Notes: generated from the letters alone by a model not told the origin. 64,000 bases of DNA from Epinephelus fuscoguttatus (GCF_011397635.1 NC_064773.1:25608949-25672948); one strand, 5' to 3'; counted from the first letter of the stretch, positions 13,101-23,300 are shown. Numbers and translations: made by a program.

Positions 13101-13744
13101 CAAAGGTATTCATTAATCCAGAGTGGCTTGCCATCATTCCATATGGGAGTTGCATAATATTATATCTGAAATTCAGTGGTATTCCCCTTTAACACGGAAT
13201 GAAAAAACTGCGAGGGGTGAGTGTGCCCAGGGATATATTCATGGAGATTATTCCCATTAAATGTCAAACACACTTCACATTCAATGACAAGGTTTAGCAT
13301 ATATTCTGTTTTGACAAGCTGTCCCAAGGACTCAAATGACAGAAAAGATTGTGTTGCAGAGAAGACACATTTGAAAATGTTATCACTTTCTCAATGACAC
13401 ACAGAAATCTTGTAGAAATACCAACCAACATTAGTCATAAATACAAATGATAGACAATTTAACATTTCAGCAGTGGCTTTAAAGTATAAAGTAATCACAG
13501 GGTAATGATTTTTTGAGTGTTTTGTAATGAAGTCTCATGAATTCAGGTGAGAAAAGGACATTTTAGAGATAAAAATATAAATCTTTGTCTTGCAGGGATT
13601 GGTAAGTAATCTCTTGCCCAAGCACCATTTCAAAACACTACCACAACTGCACCAATTCCGAAGGGTTTGGCAGATGTTTCCCAGATGTCAGCATGGCCAT
13701 ACGGTTCAGATTTCTACCCAATGAGAGGGATAAAAAACAAATTT
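10194..13744. other. intergenic, low-repeat interval downstream of gpr85
   Basis: There is no recognisable transposon over about 3.5 kb apart from a short (CA)n near 11377-11398, which contrasts with the rest of the window. No exon is seen. Being next to a highly conserved brain gene makes noncoding regulatory elements plausible, but nothing in the sequence proves it. Confidence 0.4.
11377..11398. repeat. (CA)n microsatellite
   Basis: Short CA tract with nearby interrupted CA words at 11340-11350 and 11404-11421. Confidence 0.85.
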
Positions 13745-15520
13745 TGTAAAATGGAAACTTTTTATTTTCAAAAAAAGCAACAGATTACACAGTTAACTTT
13801 CAGCAAATGCAATCCTAACTGAAACTGTACTCACATTCGGGACTTCAAAATGAAAGACTCACATACTTACACACAATCTATCTATAATATACAAAAAAGA
13901 ATACATAATAAATATTAAAATGGCCACAAGAGAAAAAAGTAAGTCATTGAAAACAATCAGTAGAGAGCAAATGTAGGGAAAGTAGAAACAAGACAGGTGT
14001 GCCTTAAATGTCTTCTTTTTTTTTCGTTTTCTTTTACATTTTTTACAAATTGTGCAAGATTTCATACTAAGGCTCTGGTCTTGAAGTGACTGTTGTCTGA
14101 TCCACGCAGCACGCTCTGAAACGCACACACATGCACCCACCGACACGCACACGCACGCACGCGCACACACACTCCCTGTGCTCTGAGCACTCTGTGGGGT
14201 GAAGCAAACCATTGCAGAATAAAAATGGGCTGCTCAGTGTATGGCCTGTGATGCTCATGGGAGTGGACCAGCTTTTAAAAAATGGACATGCACTTCACAT
14301 TGATGTGAAAAAGAAACCAAAAAACATCCCCTTGCATCTTAAAAAAACGACTTCTTAGGAGTGAATGAAATAAAATGAAGTAAAAAAAATAATAACCCAA
14401 CAACCAAGAAACATGACAATATCATAACCATTAAGGCAAGAACACCCGGAGTGGCATCAGCAATACTGTAACAATATGATAGTGTTTAGGTACATGGATA
14501 TGATGAAACATTTAACTACTTCTTCAATGTCTTTTTTAAGCACAAGTTTGTTCTTAAAAGCAACTTTTTTTTTTTTCAAAATCCAAACATCATTTCTTCG
14601 TTTTTTTTCCTCTTTTTTTTGTAAAAGGTGATAAGAAAATAACAATGCCAGACACTAGGGACATATGGATCGTAAAACTACAAGAAATCGTTTCTAGTTT
14701 TAAGTTGCAACTTCAAAAAAACCACACATTGTAAATCCCCGTCGTTAAGCCCCCGCCCGGTAAATGAAAAAGATATCACTTACATTAAAACCATTTTTAT
14801 CCTCTTGTGATGGTGTATTCCAACAGTCACCAAGTTTTGCTTTACTTACAGCGATTGTGTAGTCTGTTGCAAATTAAAGCATTCATTGTTTAGTTTGGAA
14901 AAGAAGGAAACGAAAAAAAGTTGTCCTTGCAATGCAACTGGCAACTGTTGACCAAAAAAAGCATCTTTACATCTTCTTTTTAGTGCAACTCTTAAAATGT
15001 AAAACATTTCCAGTGATTCCTTGAGAGGTATCATTTCTTTGTTTTTTTGTTCTTTTTTTTTTTCTTTTCATATTTATGTATTTCACACCTCACAGAATAA
15101 CGCGTTTTCAAAATATCCAAAGCAAGAGAGGGTTTGTTTTTATTGTTTTGTCATTTCTTTTTTTCTATTTTTTTTTTCCAGCTTTTTGCTTCTCTGCATT
15201 GGCATGGCCTTCCAAAAATGTCTGTTTACTAGAACATAAACACAGGAGGGGATCCAGACCTCCTGCGTATTCCCATTCCCTTCAGCCTCCATGTTTGATA
15301 CGTTTTATATTCAATCACCCCCGGCCGGAGCCTCGTGATTGGCGGTCCACCTTCTACCTCTGAAAACAAGGGTTAGGAGAAGGAGGAACAGGAGGAAAAC
15401 TGGAGGATGAAGAGAAGAGAGATAGAAGAGACAGTGCGCTGTACAATGGGAACGAGCCCAGATCAAGATCAATCAGGGAAATAGAGACATAGATGTGAAA
15501 AAAAACCCACAGCAAAACCT
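13745..15520 (-). other. gpr85: probable gpr85 3' UTR
   Basis: About 1.8 kb follow the gpr85 stop codon before the strand's AATAAA at 13761-13766. An earlier AATAAA lies at about 15139-15144. The stretch is rich in homopolymers and has no recognisable transposon, unlike most of the window. GPR85 transcripts in other vertebrates carry long 3' UTRs. The end point is inferred from the polyadenylation hexamer alone. An imperfect CA/CG tract lies at 14120-14171. Confidence 0.4.
13761..13766 (-). terminator. candidate distal poly(A) signal for gpr85
   Basis: AATAAA on the minus strand (TTTATT on plus), followed within 20 bases by a T-rich plus-strand tract. A second candidate at about 15139-15144 would give a much shorter 3' UTR. 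Confidence 0.35.
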
Positions 15521-16636
15521 TCATATAACGCAGTAGGGTTCCCTTGGTAACCTGGATTTTCTGCAGTAGAGGAGTGTGGTGCTGAAGCAGCGCCGAAGCT
15601 CCCTGTTGGAGAAGATGCAGATGAAAGGATTGACCCCAGCCTGGGCAAAGCTCATCCACACGGCTGCCGTCAGGTAGCCTCCAGGGACCACAGGGCCCCT
15701 TGCAAACACCCGCCAGTAGCAGGCGACCAGATATGGCCCCCACAGTGCCAGGAAGAAAAACGTCATGATGTAGAACATCCTACTAATCCTCTTCTCTGTT
15801 TTGAATTCATCCAATACCAGTAGACGCCTACGGCCTGCTGCGTTGCTGTTCTGCCGGATGCCTAGCAAGGTAGGCGGGGTGGGGCCTCGACCAAATCCAG
15901 CCAGCCAGTTGGCCGCCGCCTGCCCACTGGCGCCTGGCCCGTGGAAGGTCCAGTTCTGGCTGACAGCAGGCACGAACTGGACAGGCTTCATCTTCCGACG
16001 ATCGTGGACAAAGAAGATGAGCTTGAGGTAAACCAGCTGTGTGGCCAGGAGGATGAGCGCCAGCAGGAGCATGAAGCCCAGCGAATCATTCGCCCTGAAG
16101 GAACGGTGCTGGAACGTGCACTGGTCCTCCTCCCGGATAAAAGAATACGTCCCTACGTCTAGCACCGGTGGGAACGCCATAGCCACTGACAACGTCCACA
16201 CCATGCAGATGACAGCTAAGCAGGTCCAGAAGGTCAGCCTCTTGGTGTAGAAACGGTGGTGCGCGATGGCCAGGTAGCGCGTGACACTGACGCAGAACAG
16301 CATAAACGCCGTGTGGAAACAGGAAAGCACACCCAGGAAGGCGATCACCTTACAGGTCAGCGTGCCATAGGTCCACGCAGATCCATTCTTGACCGAGGTG
16401 AAGACAAAGGGAAAGCAGATGGCGGAGCGCAGGATGTCAGAGGCGCAAAGGTCCAGCAGGAAATAGTAGGGCGCCCGGTGTAGGCTCTTGTCTTTGACCA
16501 GCAGGATGGAGATCAGGAGGTTTCCAACCACACCGACTCCGATGATAAAACCCAGAGAGGTCAGTTTGAGGAACGTGGCGAGAGGAGAGACATTCTGCAA
16601 GATGGTGTGGTCCCCTGCATGGCTATAGTTCGCCAT
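15521..16636 (-). CDS. gpr85: GPR85 / SREB2 orphan class A G-protein-coupled receptor
   Basis: This is a complete, intron-free 371-residue receptor (human about 370). Seen: seven hydrophobic segments near residues 25-47, 59-82, 96-118, 137-158, 186-209, 287-307 and 320-343. TM1 has GN at 38-39 and TM2 has Asp67. Cys95 and Cys173 can form the TM3-ECL2 disulfide. N-glycosylation sequons lie at Asn3, Asn15 and Asn84. The DRY position reads TRY (119-121), TM6 has WGPY (299-302) and TM7 has NPFIC (336-340). These departures are typical of the SREB family (GPR27/GPR85/GPR173). The third loop (211-285) and the tail ending PREPYCVI match GPR85 rather than its paralogues. Known: a plasma-membrane orphan receptor, highly conserved and mainly expressed in brain. 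An ATG six codons upstream (16654) is in frame, but I chose 16636 because it begins MANYS like the orthologues and has G at +4. Confidence 0.97.
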   Translation of the reverse strand: MANYSHAGDHTILQNVSPLATFLKLTSLGFIIGVGVVGNLLISILLVKDKSLHRAPYYFLLDLCASDILRSAICFPFVFTSVKNGSAWTYGTLTCKVIAFLGVLSCFHTAFMLFCVSVTRYLAIAHHRFYTKRLTFWTCLAVICMVWTLSVAMAFPPVLDVGTYSFIREEDQCTFQHRSFRANDSLGFMLLLALILLATQLVYLKLIFFVHDRRKMKPVQFVPAVSQNWTFHGPGASGQAAANWLAGFGRGPTPPTLLGIRQNSNAAGRRRLLVLDEFKTEKRISRMFYIMTFFFLALWGPYLVACYWRVFARGPVVPGGYLTAAVWMSFAQAGVNPFICIFSNRELRRCFSTTLLYCRKSRLPREPYCVI

Positions 16637-16805
16637 AGATGGAGGAGGGATCATAAAGATAGCGGAATAGCTTCAGCCAAGTATCATGATCTAGAGGTGG
16701 CAGGGGGAGGCGTTAGATCCATTTGGCGGTGTGCTTTGAAGAGGTTTCCAGGCATATAGGCAACCTCTCCTCTAAGGCATCCTTTGTTCCTTTGTCTCAT
16801 CACAC

Positions 16806-18072
16806 CTAAAAAAAACAAAAAAAACCCTGAAAAATATTATCCTCCCATCAGCATTCAGTCCCATACAACAGCTGCATTGTTTCCAACTGCACTTGCACAA
16901 TCTAGAATGTGATAAGCAATCATTTTGCCTCCCTCCGCCTGCCATTTATATATTTATTTTACATTTTAACATTTAGAGTGGCACAGTGCAGAGCTCTGCC
17001 TCGGCTCCAGTACAAGACAGATAGATTGACACACAGACAGACAGTGATGGAGCTTGATTAGACTAAAGCATTAATCTGTTACAGGATTACAATTACGTCT
17101 TGTGGCTTCGGAATTTCTCTGAACAAAAGGCAGGCACAAAGCACAGCCCAGCCTTCATTAGGAGACGACGCATTTTTGGTTTTACCTTTGAAATTATGTA
17201 TATATTTTAAGAAAAGGCTCTGTTTGGATAGATTTTTTAGGGGGGGACACGAAACATTAAGAGAAATGCATCCAAAATAAGCTCTTCTCGATCACACCCT
17301 CCACCCTGCAGAACAGAGGACGGCTCTTTGGAGCGGTGGGTGCCTCGAATAAACTCGCCCTGCCTTCGTGCATTGTGGAAAAATCGACGGAGGGTGCATT
17401 ATACACAATAAAGCATCCGTGTTTTTGTCTGATTAAAGGTTAACTGGATTACAGCTCTCACGTTAATAAGCAGTGTTCTCATTATAGGGCGTTATGGAGC
17501 CGCTCGACTTTCCCTATCATCTCCTATGTCCTAATATACTGTGTAACACACACACTTAAGCCGCATTTCGACATCATTTGGCTCGTTAATGCGCGGGAGT
17601 GATTATCAGTCAGGATGGAAGTGACAATAACAAGCCAGCCGGTGATAATATTATGGGATGTTCTGCTCGATCGCTGTTTGTTTTTATTGTTTGGAAAAAA
17701 AAAAACCAGACACACAGCCACATCTGATTATGATGAATATTGGTGTCTACTTACGCGTTTAAATGCGTCCTCCCGATTGTCAGCCGAGTGTTTCGCTACG
17801 CGCGTTTCAATCCGAAAGATTCGGGTGGAAAACCACAGCAGGTTAAAACCATCGTCCTCGCATCCCAACCGGCTGGATGAAGCATAACAGCGAAGCGGAG
17901 ATCCGTACGTCCATTAGACTAGAATAATTTCCAAGTCCCCTGCTATGAATTGCCCAGAATTCGCAGCCACCACACAAGACAAGGCCAAAAAAAAAAAAAA
18001 AAAAAAGAGGAAGGGAGCGAGAGAAAGAGAGAGAGAAGAGACAGCCGATCACAAGATCAATCAAAACCCTAC
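16806..18072 (-). other. gpr85: probable 5'-UTR intron of gpr85
   Basis: On the minus strand a consensus donor CAG|GTAGGG lies at 18075-18067. A long T-rich tract ending TTTTTTTTAG lies just before 16805, about 170 bases upstream of the ATG. Mammalian GPR85 also has noncoding 5' exons spliced to a single coding exon. The pairing of these two sites is inferred; each site alone is clear in the sequence. The interval holds no repeat that I recognise. Confidence 0.6.
17987..18006. repeat. poly(A) tract, 20 bases
   Basis: A run of 20 A on plus, followed by purine-rich GAGAAAGAGAGAGAGAA. It lies inside the inferred gpr85 5' intron near the donor. Confidence 0.9.
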
Positions 18073-18300
18073 CTGTTGATAATCCTATTTGGTTTCCCTC
18101 CGGCAGGTTAATTACATTGCACGAGTCGGGGTTTTTGCTGTTTTTGTAAAAAAAAAAAAAAAAAAGCCTGATTTGTTGCCTGCCCCCCTTTTTTCCCTCC
18201 ACGGTGAATATCCTACAGTAAACGGAGCCCAGTGCGCATGCGCCCTGCATCCCTATTTGTGATCCAAGACGCGTCTTGTCTCTTGTTGCAGCAGCAGCGG
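18073..18300 (-). other. gpr85: probable noncoding first exon of gpr85
   Basis: This is the sequence upstream of the inferred donor, up to a likely start region beside the NRF-1-type palindrome and the CT/GA tract. The 5' limit is a guess. It contains an 18-base A run (T on the sense strand) and a CAGCAGCAGCGGCAGCAG stretch at its outer edge. Confidence 0.35.
18233..18243. promoter_or_regulatory. NRF-1-type palindrome TGCGCATGCGC
   Basis: The self-complementary core GCGCATGCGC (18234-18243) matches the NRF-1 consensus, common close to the start sites of TATA-less vertebrate promoters. It lies about 160 bases upstream of the inferred gpr85 first-exon donor, in a GC-richer stretch than its surroundings. 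Binding and assignment to gpr85 are inference. Confidence 0.5.
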
Positions 18301-18306
18301 CAGCAG

Positions 18307-18338
<32 letters not shown>

Positions 18339-18339
18339 A
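18307..18339. repeat. C10 plus (CT)n tract at the gpr85 promoter
   Basis: Ten C followed by about 11 CT units. On the gpr85 sense strand it is a (GA)n tract just upstream of the probable transcription start. GA/CT tracts are frequent in fish promoters. Confidence 0.9.
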
Positions 18340-18654
18340 CGGTAACATCTGCACAACGTGGCCGCTGCTGGCCGGTAACGCGTTACAGCAGGACTCATTA
18401 ACCCCCAGTGTAACGGGAAATGGATTACTGGTTTAGTGACAGTTTTACACACATCATTCTCCTGATTGTTTTAGATTGATTTAAATCACGTTTAAAATGA
18501 AATGATACCAAAAGCTTATACAGTCTAGACATGGGCAGATTATGAGACAATGGGGCCCTGGGCACAGAAGTGCAAAGGGCCCCACCACCTCTCACACATA
18601 GGAGCAAGACATCCATTTTTTTCTCAGTTTGTGTCTTTTTTAAAGAAGGGGACT

Positions 18655-18935
18655 TACTTGATTAATCCCCGAGGGGAAATTCATTCTTTTTAAAATCTGC
18701 TGTCACATTCACACAGGCCTGAATAGACACACAAGCACAAACAGGACCTTTACATGTATTAAATGGAGAGATATCAGAGCAAGAGGGCTGCCTTGGATGG
18801 GCACCCCAAGCAGTTGAGGGTTCAGTGTCTTGCTCAAGGACACTTTGGTGTCTTTTGGTGAACTGATACGGGGACATGAATCGGCAACCCTCTGGTTCCC
18901 AAGCCAAGTCCCTATGAGCTGAGCAGCTGGTTGTT
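18655..18935. repeat. teleost retroposon-like fragment
   Basis: It opens with TTGATTAATCCCCGAGGGG then AAATTCATTC and continues to CAGTGTCTTGCTCAAGGACA. Its second half is related to 5030-5085. Both are common fish repeat modules. Confidence 0.5.
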
Positions 18936-19029
18936 TTGTGTCTCTTTGGAGCCATTTTGTGTCTCCTCGTCGCTGTTTTATGTCTTTTTGTAGATGTTTG
19001 GGTCTCTGTGAACTAATTTTGTGTTTCTT

Positions 19030-20290
19030 TAAACACAAAACATTTAACATTTTAGGGTAAATGTGTGTCTATTTTGAGTCATTTTGTGTCTCTTTTGAGT
19101 CATTTTGTGTGTCTTTGTGGTTGATTTTGTCTTTTTGTAGTTTTCTGTGTCTCTTTGAGGACATGTTGTGTCTTTTTGGGGTCATTTTGTGTCTCTTTGT
19201 GCACATTTTGTGTGTAATTAAGGTAACTTTGTGTCTCTTTGAAGTCATTTTGTTTGTCTTTGTGGTTGATTTTGTCCTTTTGTAGTTGTTTGTGTCTCTT
19301 TTGGACATTTTTTGTGTTATTGAGATAATTTTGTGTCTCTTTGAAGTCATTTTGTGTCTCCCATGTGGTTGTTTGTTGTCTTTTTGTGTTGTTTGTGTCT
19401 CTTTGAACTAACTTTGTGTCTCTTTGAGATAATTTTGTGTCTGTTTTGGTCATTTTGTGTCTTTGTTGCCATTTTGTGTCTCTTTGGAATTATTTTGTGT
19501 CTCTCTGTGGTTGTTTGTTGTCTTTTTGTAGTTGTTTGTGTCTCTTTGATCTAATTTTACGTCTTTCTGTAGTCATTTTGTGTCTGTGGTTGATTTTGTC
19601 TTTAAGTAGTTTTTTGTGTGCCTTTAAAGACATTTTGTGTCTTTCTGAAGTTGTTTTGGGTCTCTTTGTGGTTGCTTTTTGTCCTTTTGTAGTTGTTTGT
19701 GACTCTTTGAGGACATTTTTTGTCTTACTGAGGTAATTTTGTGTCTCTTTGGAGTCATTTTGTGTCACCTTGTGGTTGTTTTGGGTCTGTTTGTAGTTAT
19801 TTTGTGTCTCTGAAGTAATTTTTTTGTCTCTTATGTGGTTGTTTTTTTTGTCGTTGTTTGTGTCTCTTTGAGGTAATTTTGTGTGTTTCTGGAGTTATTT
19901 TGTGTCTCTTATGTGGTTGTTGTTTTTTGATGTTGTTTATGTCTATTTTAAGAAATTAGTGTCTTTCTGGAGTCATTTTGTGTGTCTTTGTGTTTGATTT
20001 TGTCTTTTTGTAGTTGTTTATGTCTCTTTGAGGACATTTTGTGTCTCTCTGGAGTCATTTTGCGTCTCCTTGTGGTTGTTTTGGGTCGGTTTATAGATAT
20101 TTTATGTCTCCCATGTGGTTGTTTGTTGTCTTTTTGTAGTTTTTGTGTCTCTTTGTGGTTGATTTTGTCTTTTGTAGTTTATTGTATCTCCTTGGAGTCA
20201 TTTTGTGTCTCCTTGTGGTTTTATTTATGTCTGTTTGCAGTTGTTTTGTGTCTCATTCAGGTCAGTATGTGTTAATTTGAGTGACATTTT
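19030..20290. repeat. degenerate minisatellite, unit like ATTTTGTGTCTCTTTGAGGTA
   Basis: More than 50 imperfect units of roughly 21-24 bases built on TTTTGTGTCT-CTTTG cover about 1.26 kb. Variants such as GTGGTTGATTTTGTCTTTTTG recur at wider spacing, suggesting higher-order copying. Because the plus strand is almost only T, G and C, both strands contain long repetitive ORFs; these are by-products, not genes. Confidence 0.85.
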
Positions 20291-20360
20291 GTATGTGAAG
20301 TCCAGCGGGGCCCTTGACACTCAAGGCCCCTGAGCCTGTGCCTGCTAGTCAAGGCCCGTT

Positions 20361-20756
20361 TAGTAATCATGAATCTATGCTGATCTTTATTACAGTCTTT
20401 AATCCCCTGCTGGACATTTTACTTGCTGTCTCTATCAGATGCAATAAGCTATATAGCATACTGCTGCTTCCATTTTGCTCATACATCTTTCACTCTGCAG
20501 AGATGTCGACCATTATGTACAAAGCGAAGGGTTAAATCAGGCAGCCTGGTTCACCTCAAGGTAGAATGACTTCCCCCTGTACTGTATATGCATAATTGAC
20601 GAGCACTTTGCGCACTGTTGTTCATTCTGCCCGGGCAGCATGATAAATTCATGGGATTTGATTTCTCAACCATGTATGGAGAGCCGTGATGTCATGAGCA
20701 GCCATGAGCAGTGTAACAAGTGAACAATGATTCAATCAGCCACATGTACGTACACA

Positions 20757-20815
<59 letters not shown>

Positions 20816-21370
20816 ACACACACACTGAAATATTTCTTTGTAGCTACCTGGGCCATAAAACATATTTTTTTTATGATCATGCATGTAGGAAATGTGACAC
20901 TACTGTGTTACCACTTTAACACAGTCGGGTACAGTGTGCAGATTTCTATTTTTAATGATTAAAAAAGATTTCAACTGAGTGAGAGCCAAGTGAAGCCAGC
21001 TCCTTTTCAGTCACAGCTTACCAAATGTCATGGTGACCTGCTCATTGATAATTAATGCCAACAGTCACAGAGGTTGACACCGCACTATTAGCGGATACAG
21101 TGGTAGTGAGTGAGTGGTAGTGATTTTTATTCCAAAAGAAACTCTTTCTGCCACCCAGACAAAGGTAAATTAAAATGATTAAAGCAAAGGGAGATTGTGC
21201 ACATCCTCATATTCTCTAATGAACAATCACTCATTATGGCACAGACCTCATAAACACTTTGATGTATCATCCCAAGGTTAAATAATAACTCTAAATCATC
21301 CGGTAGTCAAGGTAATAAAATTGATCACTTATTGTGTTTCCTATTCATATGAGAATTTCAAGCTTATTAT
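20361..21370. other. intergenic with (CA)n tract
   Basis: No gene recognised. The dominant feature is the CA microsatellite at 20761-20824. Confidence 0.4.
20761..20824. repeat. (CA)n microsatellite, about 32 units
   Basis: Nearly perfect CA repeat with one CT interruption near 20810. Confidence 0.95.
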
Positions 21371-21374
21371 ATTT

Positions 21375-21485
21375 GCTCAGTACATTTACTCAAGTACTGT
21401 AGCCTACTTAATTACAAGTTTAAATTACTTGTGCTTTACTTGAGTGATAACATTTCATGCAACTATTAAGATTCTGATTTTACGT
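21375..21485. repeat. teleost repeat with ACTCAAGTACTGTA motif
   Basis: TACATTTACTCAAGTACTGTA, then AATTACAAGTTTAAATTACTTG and GTGCTTTACTTGAGTGATAAC. The first and last parts are loosely inverted. The word order is that of a widespread fish repeat. Confidence 0.5.
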
Positions 21486-21509
21486 AATTAAAATATTGTT
21501 AAAGATAAA

Positions 21510-21797
21510 ACCAGTGGATCTCAATGGTTTTGGCTTGTGACCCCTTCTACAAAGCACTTGGTCAAAGTCTACTTGGACCGCTGGTCATGTTCCAGATGTC
21601 TGAGAGTTATTCCAAAAAGACAATTTCTAAACCTTTTATGTAAATATCTATCCGAGGCTCAAATAGTTAAATTTTTCTCCAAAATTTCACACAAAATGCA
21701 GAGATTAGTAAACCGATAATCATCCCACAAGTCCTCAGGTTCATCTTGCGACCCTTAAGAGGGGCCTGACCCCTACGTTAGTAACCAGTTGACTAAT
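21510..21797. mobile_element. decayed hAT-type MITE
   Basis: The left end reads CCAGTGGATCTCAATGG then TTTTGGCTTGTGACCCCTTC. The right end reads GCGACCCTTAAGAGG, then GGCCTGACCCCTACG and TTAGTAACCAGTTG. Read on opposite strands both ends give the pattern CCAGTGGTT-CTCAA plus a GGGGTC block. No clean 8-bp target duplication survives. Confidence 0.5.
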
Positions 21798-22474
21798 CTA
21801 CCTACTTGTACTGTAAATGAAGTTCTCAAAATCATCTCCATCTCAGTAAAATACTGCTCACACATTTTGACAATTTTCTGCATAACCAGTTTTCTTTTTG
21901 ATACTTCAAGTATCCCAGGGTTTTGTTTTGTTAATTTATGTCAAAAAAATCAAACAGAAGACAAATGGCGGAGTCAAGTGTGATGTGGAGAGCATCACAG
22001 TGAGACAAGAGAAAATGAAAAGGCAAAAGCCACATGGGGCACAGTAGGAAACAAGACGGATACAAAACTGGCTAATTGGCAAATGAATTGTGATAGTTTC
22101 TTAGCTAAGCTGTTTATTTATGTTGATTTCTCAGTAGCTATCGCTCTTGTCAATAAAGTGTAGATAATAATAATAATGATATTTTGGGGTGGGGGTGAGG
22201 GTGGGTGGTGTTGCCCAGGGCTCCGAATGTCTTAAGTCCGGCACTGCTGGGTTCTTCTTTCAACATTAAGTTGGTCAAGATTTTAAATTTTTGTCACATA
22301 TTTAGACAACTCTGACAGTATGCAACAGATGAATTAATGTAATGTTAATTTAGCTGAGAGTTTAGCAATATATGTGTGGCTATCCTCGTCTCCCTTATAG
22401 ATTCTCCACATCCAACCCCTATAACACACTTTCTAAATGATAATTCAAATATCATACAAACCACGAGTTATGAC
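21798..22474. other. intergenic between repeat block and smim30
   Basis: No gene recognised. Includes a G-rich patch (22185-22210). Confidence 0.35.
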
Positions 22475-22997
22475 AAGCAAATGAATCAATTTATTTTCAG
22501 AGCTACTGTCACACATTTTAACAGCAGAAATTGCAACAACAGCTCCACTCTTTTCATGTAACCACACTTGTGATATTGTGCTTTATAAAACAATGGCAAT
22601 GTCATGTTGCACATTGGAGACATCAACACATCAGGAAATCACGGTGATCGCTCCAAGCGTGGGAAAAATATGCGCAATGTGCAATGCAAGCATCCTTGGG
22701 ATAATATTCAGCAGCTGCAGCAGTCTTTTCACACAGAAGGCAACAGTGTTTGGTCTTTAATCTCAGCAGTGCAACAGATAACAGCTCCCCCGACTTCCTG
22801 GATCATTCCCACACCTCCCCTCCGGCTTCTGCACGTGGTTCCCCGTTGCGCCTGACGCACTCATTCCAATAAGGCACGTTTCATATAAGTCATTTCGACA
22901 CAAACCTTGTGCCAGATCCACATTAGATCACACAGAGAGGTATTAATGCAGTGGATGATAACAGGACAAGGCAGGCGCAGGATTCAGAGAGTCTCTG
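22475..22997 (-). other. smim30: probable smim30 3' UTR
   Basis: The first minus-strand AATAAA after the smim30 stop is at 22490-22495, which would give a 3' UTR of about 0.5 kb. No repeat is recognisable inside it. The limit is inferred from the hexamer only. Confidence 0.4.
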
Positions 22998-23186
22998 TCA
23001 CTGCGGTCCGTCCCGCCTCCGTGCGTACCAGCCGAGGAACGCGCAGAAGCCCACCACGGTCAGGATGGTGCACAGGAGCAGGGCTAACGCGTCGCCCGCA
23101 TCGTAAGCCTCCACAGGGGGGATCAGGGAGAGGAAGATCATCCAGATGATCGCCGCAGCGTTTGGAAGTTCAAGTTTGGGAGCCAT
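22998..23186 (-). CDS. smim30: SMIM30 small integral membrane protein
   Basis: A 62-residue ORF starting in a strong Kozak context (AAACATGG). Seen: a hydrophobic N-terminal segment (about residues 10-22) ends in PPVEA, which looks like a signal-peptide cleavage site at 27/28. Then come the family signature AGDALALLL (30-38), a transmembrane helix to about residue 53, and a basic tail beginning WYARRRDG. The order VEA, then AGDA-ALLL, then ..CA.LG.YAR+R.G matches vertebrate SMIM30 (about 59 residues), the micropeptide encoded by the transcript once called LINC00998. Known: a small membrane-anchored peptide whose human form has been linked to kinase signalling in cancer cells; its normal role is poorly defined. 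It lies 6.4 kb upstream of gpr85 on the same strand, in keeping with their linkage in mammals as I recall it. The N-terminal 24 residues are diverged, as expected for a signal sequence. Confidence 0.9.
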   Translation of the reverse strand: MAPKLELPNAAAIIWMIFLSLIPPVEAYDAGDALALLLCTILTVVGFCAFLGWYARRRDGPQ

Positions 23187-23300
23187 GTTTCCGCTGTTGA
23201 CTTTCAGGAAGCGCCTGCGTCAGAGTCAGATGACAGCAACAGCGGTTGGACTTCCTGGTGCGCTCAGCCAATGACAGAGCTGCATTATTCTAACCTGCGC
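23187..23300 (-). promoter_or_regulatory. smim30: smim30 5' UTR and proximal promoter
   Basis: Immediately upstream of the smim30 ATG are two GGAAG (ETS-type) motifs on the minus strand and an inverted CCAAT box at 23278-23282. The stretch is GC-richer than its flanks and has no TATA box, as expected for a broadly expressed gene. The sequence TGACGCAG just before the leader could be a splice acceptor, so the true first exon might lie further upstream. Confidence 0.45.

Larger units (their letters stand above)
18525..20360. mobile_element. decayed element whose interior has expanded into a minisatellite
   Basis: The tandem array at 19030-20290 is framed by GC-rich inverted-looking ends. On the left is GGGGCCCTGGGCACAGAAG followed by CAAAGGGCCCC (about 18550-18583). 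On the right is GGGGCCCTTGACACTCAAGG then CCCCTGAGCC (about 20307-20337). This arrangement recurs in fish genomes. I infer that the array grew inside a non-autonomous DNA element; a retroposon-like piece (18655-18935) lies inside as well. Confidence 0.5.

Noticed and set aside
15801..16483. Several plus-strand ORFs opposite gpr85
   Set aside because: They are antisense shadows of a strongly conserved coding sequence with no features of their own.
19069..19768. Lys/Thr/Gln-rich minus-strand proteins of 90-117 residues
   Set aside because: They arise from the minisatellite; the repeated unit explains the open frame on both strands.
20692..20962. Short ORFs made of Thr-His or Val-Cys runs
   Set aside because: Translations of the (CA)n microsatellite.
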